Below are positions 37,101-49,581 of a stretch of DNA of 64,000 nucleotides, piece after piece. The stretch comes from Marthasterias glacialis. Taxonomy: Eukaryota; Echinodermata; Asteroidea; Forcipulatida; Asteriidae. The stretch is from positions 2,857,592-2,921,591 of the forward strand of contig OU452222.1 of the NCBI GenBank assembly GCA_911728455.2, in the 5' to 3' direction. The first letter of the stretch is position 1, and every line of letters starts with the position of its first letter. The position numbers and the translations under genes were made by a program. The notes under the pieces are model-generated. The model was not told the DNA's origin and ran no database searches. It worked only from the letters and a program-made list of their open reading frames with translations.

Positions 37101-38163
37101 GTTGGAAAGCCCTGCTCATGGGCTTTCCGAAAATGCCGGTCGTATGGCTGCAGGATAAATAGGGAGGATGCCAGGGACCACGGAGTGAGGACACCCCGAG
37201 GATGTCCAGTGCATACAGCCATGCTGTGTGTACGTCAACAATAGCTAAGGCCGCTACGTGTGTGCTGGACCGCAGCCAGCAAAAAAAAAAAAAAAAAAAA
37301 AAACGCCGAAAAAAGAAGTCGGCAGCGCCAAGGCCAATAACTCCACAAATAATGGGGCTAGAGGGAATTTTCTTGTACCTACAGTTAGCTGCTATAGTCC
37401 TGCATCCGAAAATCTGGTTTTCCCGGTCAGCCAGGGCCATCTTCCGCCTTAAAACGACCAGGGAGCGGGGCTGCTCCGAATGTGCTTCAAACGCATGTCT
37501 AATGGCACTTTTGTACACAAAGCTGTAACAGAGTGAAAACAAGACTTAGCAACGGCTCTATCTCCCAAAGTATTGGCGGAAAACTGACAAATCTGACACT
37601 GTTGGAAAGCCCTGCTCATGGGCTTTCCGAAAATGCCGGTCTTATGGCTGCAGCATAAACAAGGAGGATGCCAGGGACCGCGGAGTGAGGACACCCCGAG
37701 GATGTCCAGTGCATACGGCCATGCTGTATGTACGTCAACAATAGCCAATGCCGCTACGTGTGTGCTGGACCGCAGCCAGCAAAAAAAAAAAAAAAACGCC
37801 GAAAAAAGAAGTCGGCAGCGCCAAGGCCAATAACTCCACAAATAATGGGGCTAGAGAGAATTTTCTTGTACCTGCAGTTAGCTGCCATAGTCCTGCATCC
37901 GAAAATCTGGTTTTCCCGGTCAGCCAGGGCCATCTTCCGCCTTAAAACGACCAGGGAGCGGGGCTGCTCCGAATGTGCTTCAAACGCATGTCTAATGGCA
38001 CTTTTGTACACAAAGCTGTAACAGAGTGAAAACAAGACTTAGCAACGGCTCTATCTCCCAAAGTATTGGCGGAAAACTGACAAATCTGACACTGTTGGAA
38101 AGCCCTGCTCATGGGCTTTCCAAAAATGCCGGTCTTATGGCTGCAGGATAAATAGGGAGGATG
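34178..38163 (+). repeat. Array block, units 70-77: long A tracts, alternate haplotype
   Basis: Units start at 34178, 34679, 35175, 35671, 36171, 36670, 37171 and 37671. Five of the eight (units 70, 71, 74, 75 and 76) carry the cagccatgctgtgtg form with agctaagg, and most A tracts are 19-24 long. Neighbouring units 70 and 71 share caaattatgg, gtcttgcatcc and tttttccgg, so they are a tandem monomer duplication. Units 74-76 share gaccacgg, a CpG-to-CpA change. Unit 72 has private gacaaccagagg and cgggcatg. Unit 77 follows normally but ends with a lost ATAAATAG box. Confidence 0.85.
35671..36170 (+). repeat. Divergent monomer (unit 73)
   Basis: This monomer shares gcgtcaagg and ttttttctggacc with unit 57. 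It has further private changes: aataaggggctaaagg (one base lost), cctttaaacg, cgaagttgtaac and gactgagcaac. It is one of the most divergent copies in the window. The concentration of changes may reflect age or conversion from a distant part of the array. Confidence 0.7.
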
Positions 38164-41100
38164 CCAGGGACCGCGGAGTGAGGACACCCCGAGCATGTCC
38201 AGTGGATACGGCCATGCTGTATGTACGTCAACAATAGCCAAGGCCGCTACGTGTGTGCTGGACCGCAGCCAGCAAAAAAAAAAAAAAACGCCGAAAAAAG
38301 AAGTCGGCAGCGCCAAGGCCAATAACTCCACAAATAATGGGGCTAGAGAGAATTTTCTTGTACCTGCAGTTAGCTGCCATAGTCCTGCATCCGAAAATCT
38401 GGTTTTCCCGGTCAGCCAGGGCTATCTTCCGCCTTAAAACGACCAGGGAGCGGGGCTGCTCCGAATGTGCTTCAAACGCATGTCTAATGGCACTTTTGTA
38501 CACAAAGCTGTAACAGAGTGAAAACAAGACTTAGCAACGGCTCTATTTCCCAAAGTATTGGCGGAAAACTGACAAATCTGACACTGTTGGAAAGCCCTGC
38601 TCATGGGCTTTCCGAAAATGCCGGTCTTATGGCTGCAGGATAAATAGGGAGGATGCCAGGGACCGCGGAGTGAGGACACCCCGAGGATGTCCAGTGCATA
38701 CGGCCATGCTGTATGTACGTCAACAATAGCCAAGGCCGCTACGTGTGTGCTGGACCGCAGCCAGCAAAAAAAAAAAAAAAAAAAAAAAACGCCGAAAAAA
38801 GAAGTCGGCAGCGCCAAGGCCAATAACTCCACAAATAATGGGGCTAGAGGGAATTTTCTTGTACCTGCAGTTAGCTGCCATAGTCCTGCATCCGAAAATC
38901 TGGTTTTCCCGGTCAGCCAGGGCCATCTTCCGCCTTGAAACGACCAGGGAGCGGGGCTGCTCCGAATGTGCTTCAAACGCATGTCTAATGGCACTTTTGT
39001 ACGCAAAGCTGTAACAGAGTGAAAACAAGACTTAGCAACGGCTCTGTTTCCCAAAGTATTGGCGGAAAACTGACAAATCTGACACTGTTGGAAAGCCCTG
39101 CTCATGGGCTTTCCGAAAATGCCGGTCTTATGGCTGCAGGATAAATAGGGAGGATGCCAGGGACCGCGGAGTGAGGACACCCCGAGCATGTCCAGTGGAT
39201 ACGGCCATGCTGTATGTACGTCAACAATAGCCAAGGCCGCTACGTGTGTGCTGGACCGCAGCCAGCAAAAAAAAAAAAAAAAAAAAACGCCGAAAAAAGA
39301 AGTCGGCAGCGCCAAGGCCAATAACTCCACAAATAATGGGGCTAGAGGGAATTTTCTTGTACCTGCAGTTAGCTGCCATAGTCCTGCATCCGAAAATCTG
39401 GTTTTCCCGGTCAGCCAGGGCCATCTTCCGCCTTGAAACGACCAGGGAGCGGGGCTGCTCCGAATGTGCTTCAAACGCATGTCTAATGGCACTTTTGTAC
39501 ACAAAGCTGTAACAGAGTGAAAACAAGACTTAGCAACGGCTCTATTTCCCAAAGTATTGGCGGAAAACTGACAAATCTGACACTGTTGGAAAGCCCTGCT
39601 CATGGGCTTTCCGAAAATGCCGGTCTTATGGCTGCAGGATAAATAGGGAGGATGCCAGGGACCGCAGAGTGAGGACACCCCGAGGATGTCCAGTGGATAC
39701 GGCCATGCTGTATGTACGTCAACAATAGCCAAGGCCGCTACGTGTGTGCTGGACCGCAGCCAGCAAAAAAAAAAAAAAAAAAAAAAAACGCCGAAAAAAG
39801 AAGTCGGCAGCGCCAAGGCCAATAACTCCACAAATAATGGGGCTAGAGGGAATTTTCTTGTACCTGCAGTTAGCTGCTATAGTCCTGCATCCGAAAATCT
39901 GGTTTTCCCGGTCAGCCAGGGCCATCTTCCGCCTTAAAACGACCAGGGAGCGGGGCTGCTCCGAATGTGCTTCAAACGCATGTCTAATGGCACTTTTGTA
40001 CACAAAGCTGTAACAGAGTGAAAACAAGACTTAGCAACGGCTCTATCTCCCAAAGTATTGGCGGAAAACTGACAAATCTGACACTGTTGGAAAGCCCTGC
40101 TCATGGGCTTTCCGAAAATGCCGGTCTTATGGCTGCAGCATAAATAGGGAGGATGCCAGGGACCGCGGAGTGAGGACACCCCGAGGATGTCCAGTGCATA
40201 CAGCCATGCTGTGTGTACGTCAACAATAGCTAAGGCCGCTACGTGTGTGCTGGACCGCAGCCAGCAAAAAAAAAAAAAAAAAAAAAAAACGCCGAAAAAA
40301 GAAGTCGGCAGCGCCAAGGCCAATAACTCCACAAATAATGGGGCTAGAGGGAATTTTCTTGTACCTGCAGTTAGCTGCCATAGTCCTGCATCCGAAAATC
40401 TGGTTTTCCCGGTCAGCCAGGGCCATCTTCCGCCTTAAAACGACCAGGGAGCGGGGCTGCTCCGAATGTGCTTCAAACGCATGTCTAATGGCACTTTTGT
40501 ACACAAAGCTGTAACAGAGTGAAAACAAGACTTAGCAACGGCTCTATCTCCCAAAGTATTGGCGGAAAACTGACAAATCTGACACTGTTGGAAAGCCCTG
40601 CTCATGGGCTTTCCGAAAATGCCGGTCTTATGGCTGCAGCATAAATAGGGAGGATGCCAGGGACCGCGGAGTGAGGACACCCCGAGGATGTCCAGTGCAT
40701 ACGGCCATGCTGTATGTACGTCAACAATAGCCAAGGCCGCTACGTGTGTGCTGGACCGCAGCCAGCAAAAAAAAAAAAAAACGCCGAAAAAAGAAGTCGG
40801 CAGCGCCAAGGCCAATAACTCCACAAATAATGGGGCTAGAGGGAATTTTCTTGTACCTGCAGTTAGCTGCCATAGTCCTGCATCCGAAAATCTGGTTTTC
40901 CCGGTCAGCCAGGGCCATCTTCCGCCTTAAAACGACCAGGGAGCGGGGCTGCTCCGAACGTGCTTCAAACGCATGTCTAATGGCACTTTTGTACACAAAG
41001 CTGTAACAGAGTGAAAACAAGACTTAGCAACGGCTCTATCTCCCAAAGTATTGGCGGAAAACTGACAAATCTGACACTGTTGGAAAGCCCTGTTCATGGG

Positions 41101-44100
41101 CTTTCCGAAAATGCCGGTCTTATGGCTGCAGCATAAATAGGGAGGATGCCAGGGAACCGCGGAGTGAGGACACCCCGAGGATGTCCAGTGCATACGGCCA
41201 TGCTGTATGTACGTCAACAATAGCCAAGGCCGCTACGTGTGTGCTGGACCGCAGCCAGCAAAAAAAAAATAAAACGCCGAAAAAAGAAGTCGGCAGCGCC
41301 AAGGCCAATAACTCCACAAATAATGAGGCTAGAGGGAATTTTCTTGTACCTGCAGTTAGCTGCCATAGTCCTGCATCCGAAAATCTGGTTTTCCCGGTCA
41401 GCCAGGGCCATCTTCCGCCTTAAAACGACCAGGGAGCGGGGCTGCTCCGAATGTGCTTCAAACGCATGTCTAATGGCACTTTTGTACACAAAGCTGTAAC
41501 AGAGTGAAAACAAGACTTAGCAACGGCTCTATCTCCCAAAGTATTGACGGAAAACTGACAAATCTGACACTGTTGGAAAGCCCTGCTCATGGGCTTTCCG
41601 AAAATGCCGGTCTTATGGCTGCAGGATAAATAGGGAGGATGCCAGGGACCGCGGAGTGAGGACACCCCGAAAATGTCCAGTGCGTACGGCCATGCTGTAT
41701 GTACGTCAACAATAGCCAAGGCCGCTACGTGTGTGCTGGACCGCAGCCAGCAAAAAAAAAAAAAAAACGCCGAAAAAAGAAGTCGGCAGCGCCAAGGCCA
41801 ATAACTCCACAAATAATGGGGCTAGAGGGAATTTTCTTGTACCTGCAGTTAGCTGCCATAGTCCTGCATCCGAAAATCTGGTTTTCCCGGTCAGCCAGGG
41901 CCATCTTCCGCCTTGAAACGACCAGGGAGCGGGGCTGCTCCGAATGTGCTTCAAACGCATGTCTAATGGCACTTTTGTACACAAAGCTGTAACAGAGTGA
42001 AAACAAGACTTAGCAACGGCTCTATCTCCCAAAGTATTGGCGGAAAACTGACAAATCTGACACTGTTGGAAAGCCCTGCTCATGGGCTTTCCAAAAATGC
42101 CGGTCTTATGGCTGCAGGATAAATAGGGAGGATGCCAGGGACCGCGGAGTGAGGACACCCCGAAAATGTCCAGTGCATACGGCCATGCTGTATGTACGTC
42201 AACAATAGCCAAGGCCGCTACGTGTGTGCTGGACCGCAGCCAGCAAAAAAAAAAAAAAAAAAAAACGCCGAAAAAAGAAGTCGGCAGCGCCAAGGCCAAT
42301 AACTCCACAAATAATGGGGCTAGAGGGAATTTTCTTGTACCTGCAGTTAGCTGCCATAGTCCTGCATCCGAAAATCTGGTTTTCCCGGTCAGCCAGGGCC
42401 ATCTTCCGCCTTGAAACGACCAGGGAGCGGGGCTGCTCCGAATGTGCTTCAAACGCATGTCTAATGGCACTTTTGTACACAAAGCTGTAACAGAGTGAAA
42501 ACAAGACTTAGCAACGGCTCTATTTCCCAAAGTATTGGCGGAAAACTGACAAATCTGACACTGTTGGAAAGCCCTGCTCATGGGCTTTCCGAAAATGCCG
42601 GTCTTATGGCTGCAGGATAAATAGGGAGGATGCCAGGGACCGCGGAGTGAGGACACCCCGAAAATGTCCAGTGCATACGGCCATGCTGTATGTACGTCAA
42701 CAATAGCCAAGGCCGCTACGTGTGTGCTGGACCGCAGCCAGCAAAAAAAAAAAAAAAAAAAAACGCCGAAAAAAGAAGTCGGCAGCGCCAAGGCCAATAA
42801 CTCCACAAATAATGGGGCTAGAGGGAATTTTCTTGTACCTGCAGTTAGCTGCCATAGTCCTGCATCCGAAAATCTGGTTTTCCCGGTCAGCCAGGGCCAT
42901 CTTCCGCCTTGAAACGACCAGGGAGCGGGGCTGCTCCGAATGTGCTTCAAACGCATGTCTAAAGGCACTTTTGTACACAAAGCTGTAACAGAGTGAAAAC
43001 AAGACTTAGCAACGGCTCTATTTCCCAAAGTATTGGCGGAAAACTGACAAATCTGACACTGTTGGAAAGCCCTGCTCATGGGCTTTCCGAAAATGCCGGT
43101 CGTAGGGCTGCAGGATAAATAGGGAGGATGCCAGGGACCGCGGAGTGAGGACACCCCGAGCATGTCCAGTGGATACGGCCATGCTGTATGTACGAAAACA
43201 ATAGCCAAGGCCGCTACGTGTGTGCTGGACCGCAGCCAGAAAAAAAAAAAAAAAAAAACGCCGAAAAAAGAAGTCGGCAGCGCCAAGTCCAATAACTCCA
43301 CAAATAATGGGGCTAGAGGGAATTTTCTTGTACCTGCAGTTAGCACCCATAGTCCTGCATCCGAAAATCTGGTTTTCCCGGTCAGCCAGGGCCATCTTCC
43401 GCCTTAAAACGACCAGGGAGCGGGGCTGCTCCGAATGTGCTTCAAACGCATGTCTAATGGCACTTTTGTACACAAAGCTGTAACAGAGTGAAAACAAGAC
43501 TTAGCAACGGCTCTATCTCCCAAAGTATTGGCGGAAAACTGACAAATCTGACACTGTTGGAAAGCCCTGTTTATGGGCTTTCCGAAAATGCCGGTCTTAT
43601 GGCTGCAGCATAAATAGGGAGGATGCCAGGGACCGCGGAGTGAGGACACCCCGAGCATGTCCAGTGGATACGGCCATGCTGTAAGTACGTCAACAATAGC
43701 CAAGGCCGCTATGTGTGTGCTGGACCGCAGCCAGCAAAAAAAAAAAAAAAACGCCGAAAAAAGAAGTCGGCAGCGCCAAGGCCAATAACTCCACAAATAA
43801 TGGGGCTAGAGGGAATTTTCTTGTACCTGCAGTTAGCTGCCATAGTCCTGCATCCGAAAATCTGGTTTTCCCGGTCAGCCAGGGCCATCTTCCTCTTTGA
43901 AACGACCAGGGAGCGGGGCTGCTCCGAATGTGCTTCAAACGCATGTCTAATGGCACTTTTGTACACAAAGCTGTAACAGAGTGAAAACAAGACTTAGCAA
44001 CGGCTCTATTTCCCAAAGTATTGGCGGAAAACTGACAAATCTGACACTGTTGGAAAGCCCTGCTCATGGGCTTTCCGAAAATGCCGGCCGTAGGGCTGCA

Positions 44101-44118
44101 GCATAAATAGGGAGGATG
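38164..44118 (+). repeat. Array block, units 78-89
   Basis: Units start at 38164, 38656, 39157, 39655, 40156, 40657, 41149, 41642, 42135, 42633, 43131 and 43626. Units 78, 80, 88 and 89 share gagcatg with gtggatacgg. Unit 81 has gtggatacgg without gagcatg. Units 79, 81 and 82 have the longest pure A tracts seen, 24 bases. Units 86 and 87 are near-identical neighbours (498 bp each, A21). Unit 84 has an extra A in its start (ccagggaacc) and a T inside a shortened tract. Unit 88 has several private changes (tacgaaaac, ccagaaaa, ccaagtcc, agcacccatag). Three consecutive units (85-87) with cttgaaac give the long stop-free minus-strand frame discussed in the findings. Confidence 0.85.
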
Positions 44119-47100
44119 CCAGGGACCGCGGAGTGAGGACACACCGAGGATGTCCAGTGCATACAGCCATGCTGTGTGTACGTCAACAATAGCCAAGGCC
44201 GCTACGTGTGTGCTGGACCGCAGCCAGCAAAAAGCAAAAAAACAAAAAAAACGCCGAAAAAAGAAGTCGGCAGCGCCAAGGCCAATAACTCCACAAATAA
44301 TGGGGCTAGAGGGAATTTTCTTGTACCTGCAGTTAGCTGCCATAGTCCTGCATCCGAAAATCTGGTTTTCCCGGTCAGCCAGGGCCATCTTCCGCCTTAA
44401 AACGACCAGGGAGCGGGGCTGCTCCGAATGTGCTTCAAACGCATGTCTAATGGCACTTTTGTACACAAAGCTGTAACAGAGTGAAAACAAGACTTAGCAA
44501 CGGCTCTATCTCCCAAAGTATTGGCGGAAAACTGACAAATCTGACACTGTTGGAAAGCCCTGCTCATGGGCTTTCCGAAAATGCCGGTCTTATGGCTGCA
44601 GCATAAATAGGGAGGATGCCAGGGACCTCGGAGTGAGGACACCCCGAGGATGTCCAGTGCATACGGCCATGCTGTATGTACGTCAACAATAGCCAAGGCC
44701 GCTACGTGTGTGCTGGACCGCAGCCAGCATAAAAAAAAAAAAAAACGCCGAAAAAAGAAGTCGGCAGCGCCAAGGCCAATAACTCCACAAATAATGGGGC
44801 TAGAGGGAATTTTCTTGTACCTGCAGTTAGCTGCTATAGTCCTGCATCCGAAAATCTGGTTTTCCCGGTCAGCCAGGGCCATCTTCCGCCTTGAAACGAC
44901 CAGGGAGCGGGGCTGCTCCGAATGTGCTTCAAACGCATGTCTAATGGCACTTTTGTACACAAAGCTGTAACAGAGTGAAAACAAGACTTAGCAACGGCTC
45001 TATTTCCCAAAGTATTGGCGGAAAACTGACAAATCTGACACTGTTGGAAAGCCCTGCTCATGGGCTTTCCGAAAATGCCGGTCTTATGGCTGCAGGATAA
45101 ATAGGGAGGATGCCAGGGACCGCGGAGTGAGGACACCCCGAGGATGTCCAGTGCATACGGCCATGCTGTATGTACGTCAACAATAGCCAAGGCCGCTACG
45201 TGTGTGCTGGACCGCAGCCAGCATAAAAAAAAAAAAAACGCCGAAAAAAGAAGTCGGCAGCGCCAAGGCCAATTACTCCACAAATAATGGGGCTAGAGGA
45301 AATTTTCTTGTACCTGCAGTTAGCTGCTATAGTCCTGCATCCGAAAATCTGGTTTTCCCGGTCAGCCAGGGCCATCTTCCGCCTTGAAACGACCAGGGAG
45401 CGGGGCTGCTCCGAATGTGCTTCAAACGCATGTCTAATGGCACTTTTGTACACAAAGCTGTAACAGAGTGAAAACAAGACTTAGCAACGGCTCTATTTCC
45501 CAAAGTATTGGCGGAAAACTGACAAATCTGACACTGTTGGAAAGCCCTGCTCATGGGCTTTCCGAAAATGCCGGTCTTATGGCTGCAGCATAAATAGGGA
45601 GGATGCCAGGGACCGCGGAGTGAGGACACCCCGAGCATGTCCAGTGGATACGGCCATGCTGTATGTACGTCAACAATAGCCAAGGCCGCTACGTGTGTGC
45701 TGGACCGCAGCCAGCAAAAAAAAAAAAAAAAACGCCGAAAAAAGAAGTCGGCAGCGCCAAGGCCAATAACTCCACAAATAATGGGGCTAGAGGGAATTTT
45801 CTTGTACCTGCAGTTAGCTGCCATAGTCCTGCATCCGAAAATCTGGTTTTCCCGGTCAGCCAGGGCCATCTTCCTCTTTGAAACGACCAGGGAGCGGGGC
45901 TGCTCCGAATGTGCTTCAAACGCATGTCTAATGGCACTTTTGTACACAAAGCTGTAACAGAGTGAAAACAAGACTTAGCAACGGCTCTATTTCCCAAAGT
46001 ATTGGCGGAAAACTGACAAATCTGACACTGTTGGAAAGCCCTGCTCATGGGCTTTCCGAAAATGCCGGTCTTATGGCTGCAGGATAAATAGGGAGGATGC
46101 CAGGGACCGCGGAGTGAGGACACCCCGAGGATGTCCAGTGCATACGGCCATGCTGTATGTACGTCAACAATAGCCAAGGCCGCTACGTGTGTGCTGGACC
46201 GCAGCCAGCAAAAAAAAAAAAAAAACGCCGAAAAAAGAAGTCGGCAGCGCCAAGGCCAATAACTCCACAAATAATGAGGCTAGAGGGAATTTTCTTGTAC
46301 CTGCAGTTAGCTGCCATAGTCCTGCATCCGAAAATCTGGTTTTCCCGGTCAGCCAGGGCCATCTTCCGCCTTAAAACGACCAGGGAGCGGGGCTGCTCCG
46401 AATGTGCTTCAAACGCATGTCTAATGGCACTTTTGTACACAAAGCTGTAACAGAGTGAAAACAAGACTTAGCAACGGCTCTATCTCCCAAAGTATTGGCG
46501 GAAAACTGACAAATCTGACACTGTTGGAAAGCCCTGCTCATGGGCTTTCCGAAAATGCCGGTCTTATGGCTGCAGCATAAATAGGGAGGATGCCAGGGAC
46601 CGCGGAGTGAGGACACCCCGAGGATGTCCAGTGGATACGGCCATGCTGTATGTACGTCAACAATAGCCAAGGCCGCTACGTGTGTGCTGGACTGCAGCCA
46701 GCAAAAAAAAAAAAAAAAAACGCCGAAAAAAGAAGTCGGCAGCGCCAAGGCCAATAACTCCACAAATAATGGGGCTAGAGGGAATTTTCTTGTACCTGCA
46801 GTTAGCTGCCATAGTCCTGCATCCGAAAATCTGGTTTTCCCGGTCAGCCAGGGCCATCTTCCGCCTTAAAACGACCAGGGAGCGGGGCTGCTCCGAATGT
46901 GCTTCAAACGCATGTCTTATGGCACTTTTGTACACAAAGCTGTAACAGAGTGAAAACAAGACTTAGCAACGGCTCTATCTCCCAAAGTATTGGCGGAAAA
47001 CTGACAAATCTGACACTGTTAGAAAGCCCTGCTCATGGGCTTTCCGAAAATGCCGGTCTTATGGCTGCAGGATAAATAGGGAGGATGCCAGGGACCGCGG

Positions 47101-49581
47101 AGTGAGGACACCCCGAGCATGTCCAGTGCATACGGCCATGCTGTATGTACGTCAACAATAGCCAAGGCCGCTACGTGTGTGCTGGACTGCAGCCAGCAAA
47201 AAAAAAAAAAAAAACGCCGAAAAAAGAAGTCGGCAGCGCCAAGGCCAATAACTCCACAAATAATGAGGCTAGAGGGAATTTTCTTGTACCTGCAGTTAGC
47301 TGCCATAGTCCTGCATCCGAAAATCTGGTTTTCCCGGTCAGCCAGGGCCATCTTCCGCCTTGAAACGACCAGGGAGCAGGGCTGCTCCGAATGTGCTTCA
47401 AACGCATGTCTAATGGCACTTTTGTACACAAAGCTGTAACAGAGTGAAAAACAAGACTTAGCAACGGCTCTATTTCCCAAAGTATTGGCGGAAAACTGAC
47501 AAATCTGACACTGTTGGAAAGCCCTGCTCATGGGCTTTCCGAAAATGCCGGTCGTAGGGCTGCAGCATAAATAGGGAGGATGCCAGGGACCGCGGAGTGA
47601 GGACACCCCCAGGATGTCCAGTGCATACAGCCATGCTGTGTGTACGTCAACAATAGCTAAGGCCGCTACGTGTGTGCTGGACCGCAGCCAGCAAAAAGCA
47701 AAAAAACAAAAAAAACGCCGAAAAAGGAAGTCGGCAGCGCCAAGGCCAATAACTCCACAAATAATGGGGCTAGAGGGAATTTTCTTGTACCTGCAGTTAG
47801 CTGCCATAGTCCTGCATCCGAAAATCTGGTTTTCCCGGTCAGCCAGGGCCATCTTCCGCCTTAAAACGACCAGGGAGCGGGGCTGCTCCGAATGTGCTTC
47901 AAACGCATGTCTAATGGCACTTTTGTACACAAAGCTGTAACAGAGTGAAAACAAGACTTAGCAACGGCTCTATCTCCCAAAGTATTGGCGGAAAACTGAC
48001 AAATCTGACACTGTTGGAAAGCCCTGCTCATGGGCTTTCCGAAAATGCCGGTCGTAGGGCTGCAGGATAAATAGGGAGGATGCCAGGGACCGCGGAGTGA
48101 GGACACCCCGAGGATGTCCAGTGCATACAGCCATGCTGTGTGTACGTCAACAATAGCTAAGGCCGCTACGTGTGTGCTGGACCGCAGCCAGCAAAAAGCA
48201 AAAAAACAAAAAAACGCCGAAAAAAGAAGTCGGCAGCGCCAAGGCCAATAACTCCACAAATAATGGGGCTAGAGGGAATTTTCTTGTACCTGCAGTTAGC
48301 TGCCATAGTCCTGCATCCGAAAATCTGGTTTTCCCGGTCAGCCAGGGCCATCTTCCGCCTTGAAACGACCAGGGAGCAGGGCTGCTCCGAATGTGCTTCA
48401 AACGCATGTCTAATGGCACTTTTGTACACAAAGCTGTAACAGAGTGAAAAACAAGACTTAGCAACGGCTCTATTTCCCAAAGTATTGGCGGAAAACTGAC
48501 AAATCTGACACTGTTGGAAAGCCCTGCTCATGGGCTTTCCGAAAATGCCGGTCGTAGGGCTGCAGCATAAATAGGGAGGATGCCAGGGACCGCGGAGTGA
48601 GGACACCCCCAGGATGTCCAGTGCATACAGCCATGCTGTGTGTACGTCAACAATAGCTAAGGCCGCTACGTGTGTGCTGGACCGCAGCCAGCAAAAAGCA
48701 AAAAAACAAAAAAAACGCCGAAAAAGGAAGTCGGCAGCGCCAAGGCCAATAACTCCACAAATAATGGGGCTAGAGAGAATTTTTTTGTACCTGCAGTTAG
48801 CTGCCATAGTCCTGCATCCGAAAATCTGGTTTTCCCGGTCAGCCAGGGCCATCTTCCGCCTTAAAACGACCAGGGAGCGGGGCTGCTCCGAATGTGCTTC
48901 AAACGCATGTCTAATGGCACTTTTGTACACAAAGCTGTAACAGAGTGAAAACAAGACTTAGCAACGGCTCTATCTCCCAAAGTATTGGCGGAAAACTGAC
49001 AAATCTGACACTGTTGGAAAGCCCTGCTCATGGGCTTTCCGAAAATGCCGGTCGTAGGGCTGCAGGATAAATAGGGAGGATGCCAGGGACCGCGGAGTGA
49101 GGACACCCCGAGGATGTCCAGTGCATACAGCCATGCTGTGTGTACGTCAACAATAGCTAAGGCCGCTACGTGTGTGCTGGACCGCAGCCAGCAAAAAGCA
49201 AAAAAACAAAAAAACGCCGAAAAAAGAAGTCGGCAGCGCCAAGGCCAATAACTCCACAAATAATGGGGCTAGAGGGAATTTTCTTGTACCTGCAGTTAGC
49301 TGCCATAGTCCTGCATCCGAAAATCTGGTTTTCCCGGTCAGCCAGGGCCATCTTCCTCTTTGAAACGACCAGGGAGCGGGGCTGCTCCGAATGTGCTTCA
49401 AACGCATGTCTAATGGCACTTTTGTACACAAAGCTGTAACAGAGTGAAAACAAGACTTAGCAACGGCTCTATTTCCCAAAGTATTGGCGGAAAACTGACA
49501 AATCTGACACTGTTGGAAAGCCCTGCTCATGGGCTTTCCGAAAATGCCGGTCTTATGGCTGCAGGATAAATAGGGAGGATG
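44119..49581 (+). repeat. Array block, units 90-100: first copy of a ~7.4-kb shifted segment
   Basis: Units start at 44119, 44619, 45113, 45606, 46100, 46593, 47088, 47583, 48083, 48583 and 49083. Units 90-97 match units 105-112 one by one at a shift of 7,438-7,440 bp. The marks in order are the agcaaaaagc tract; gacctcgg with cagcataaa; caattactcc with cagcataaa; gagcatg, gtggatacgg and cttcctcttt; aatgaggc; catgtcttatgg with ctgttagaaag; gagcatg, ggactgcag and gagcaggg; and aaaaggaag. Units 97-98 and 99-100 form a local dimer of 1,000 bp that the second copy lacks. Confidence 0.9.
48083..48582 (+). repeat. Chimeric monomer (unit 98)
   Basis: The 5' part, including the tract with a shortened last A run, matches unit 100. 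The 3' part carries gagcaggg and an inserted A in gtgaaaaacaag, both otherwise seen only together in unit 96. The two halves meet between the tract (ending near 48213) and gagcaggg (near 48374). This is the junction expected if an unequal exchange duplicated a two-unit, 1,000-bp stretch. Confidence 0.75.

Noticed and set aside
38434-39831. A 465-codon minus-strand frame as a gene
   Set aside because: It is the monomer frame read through three units that happen to have lengths divisible by three and the CAA allele in place of TAA. Adjacent units break it.
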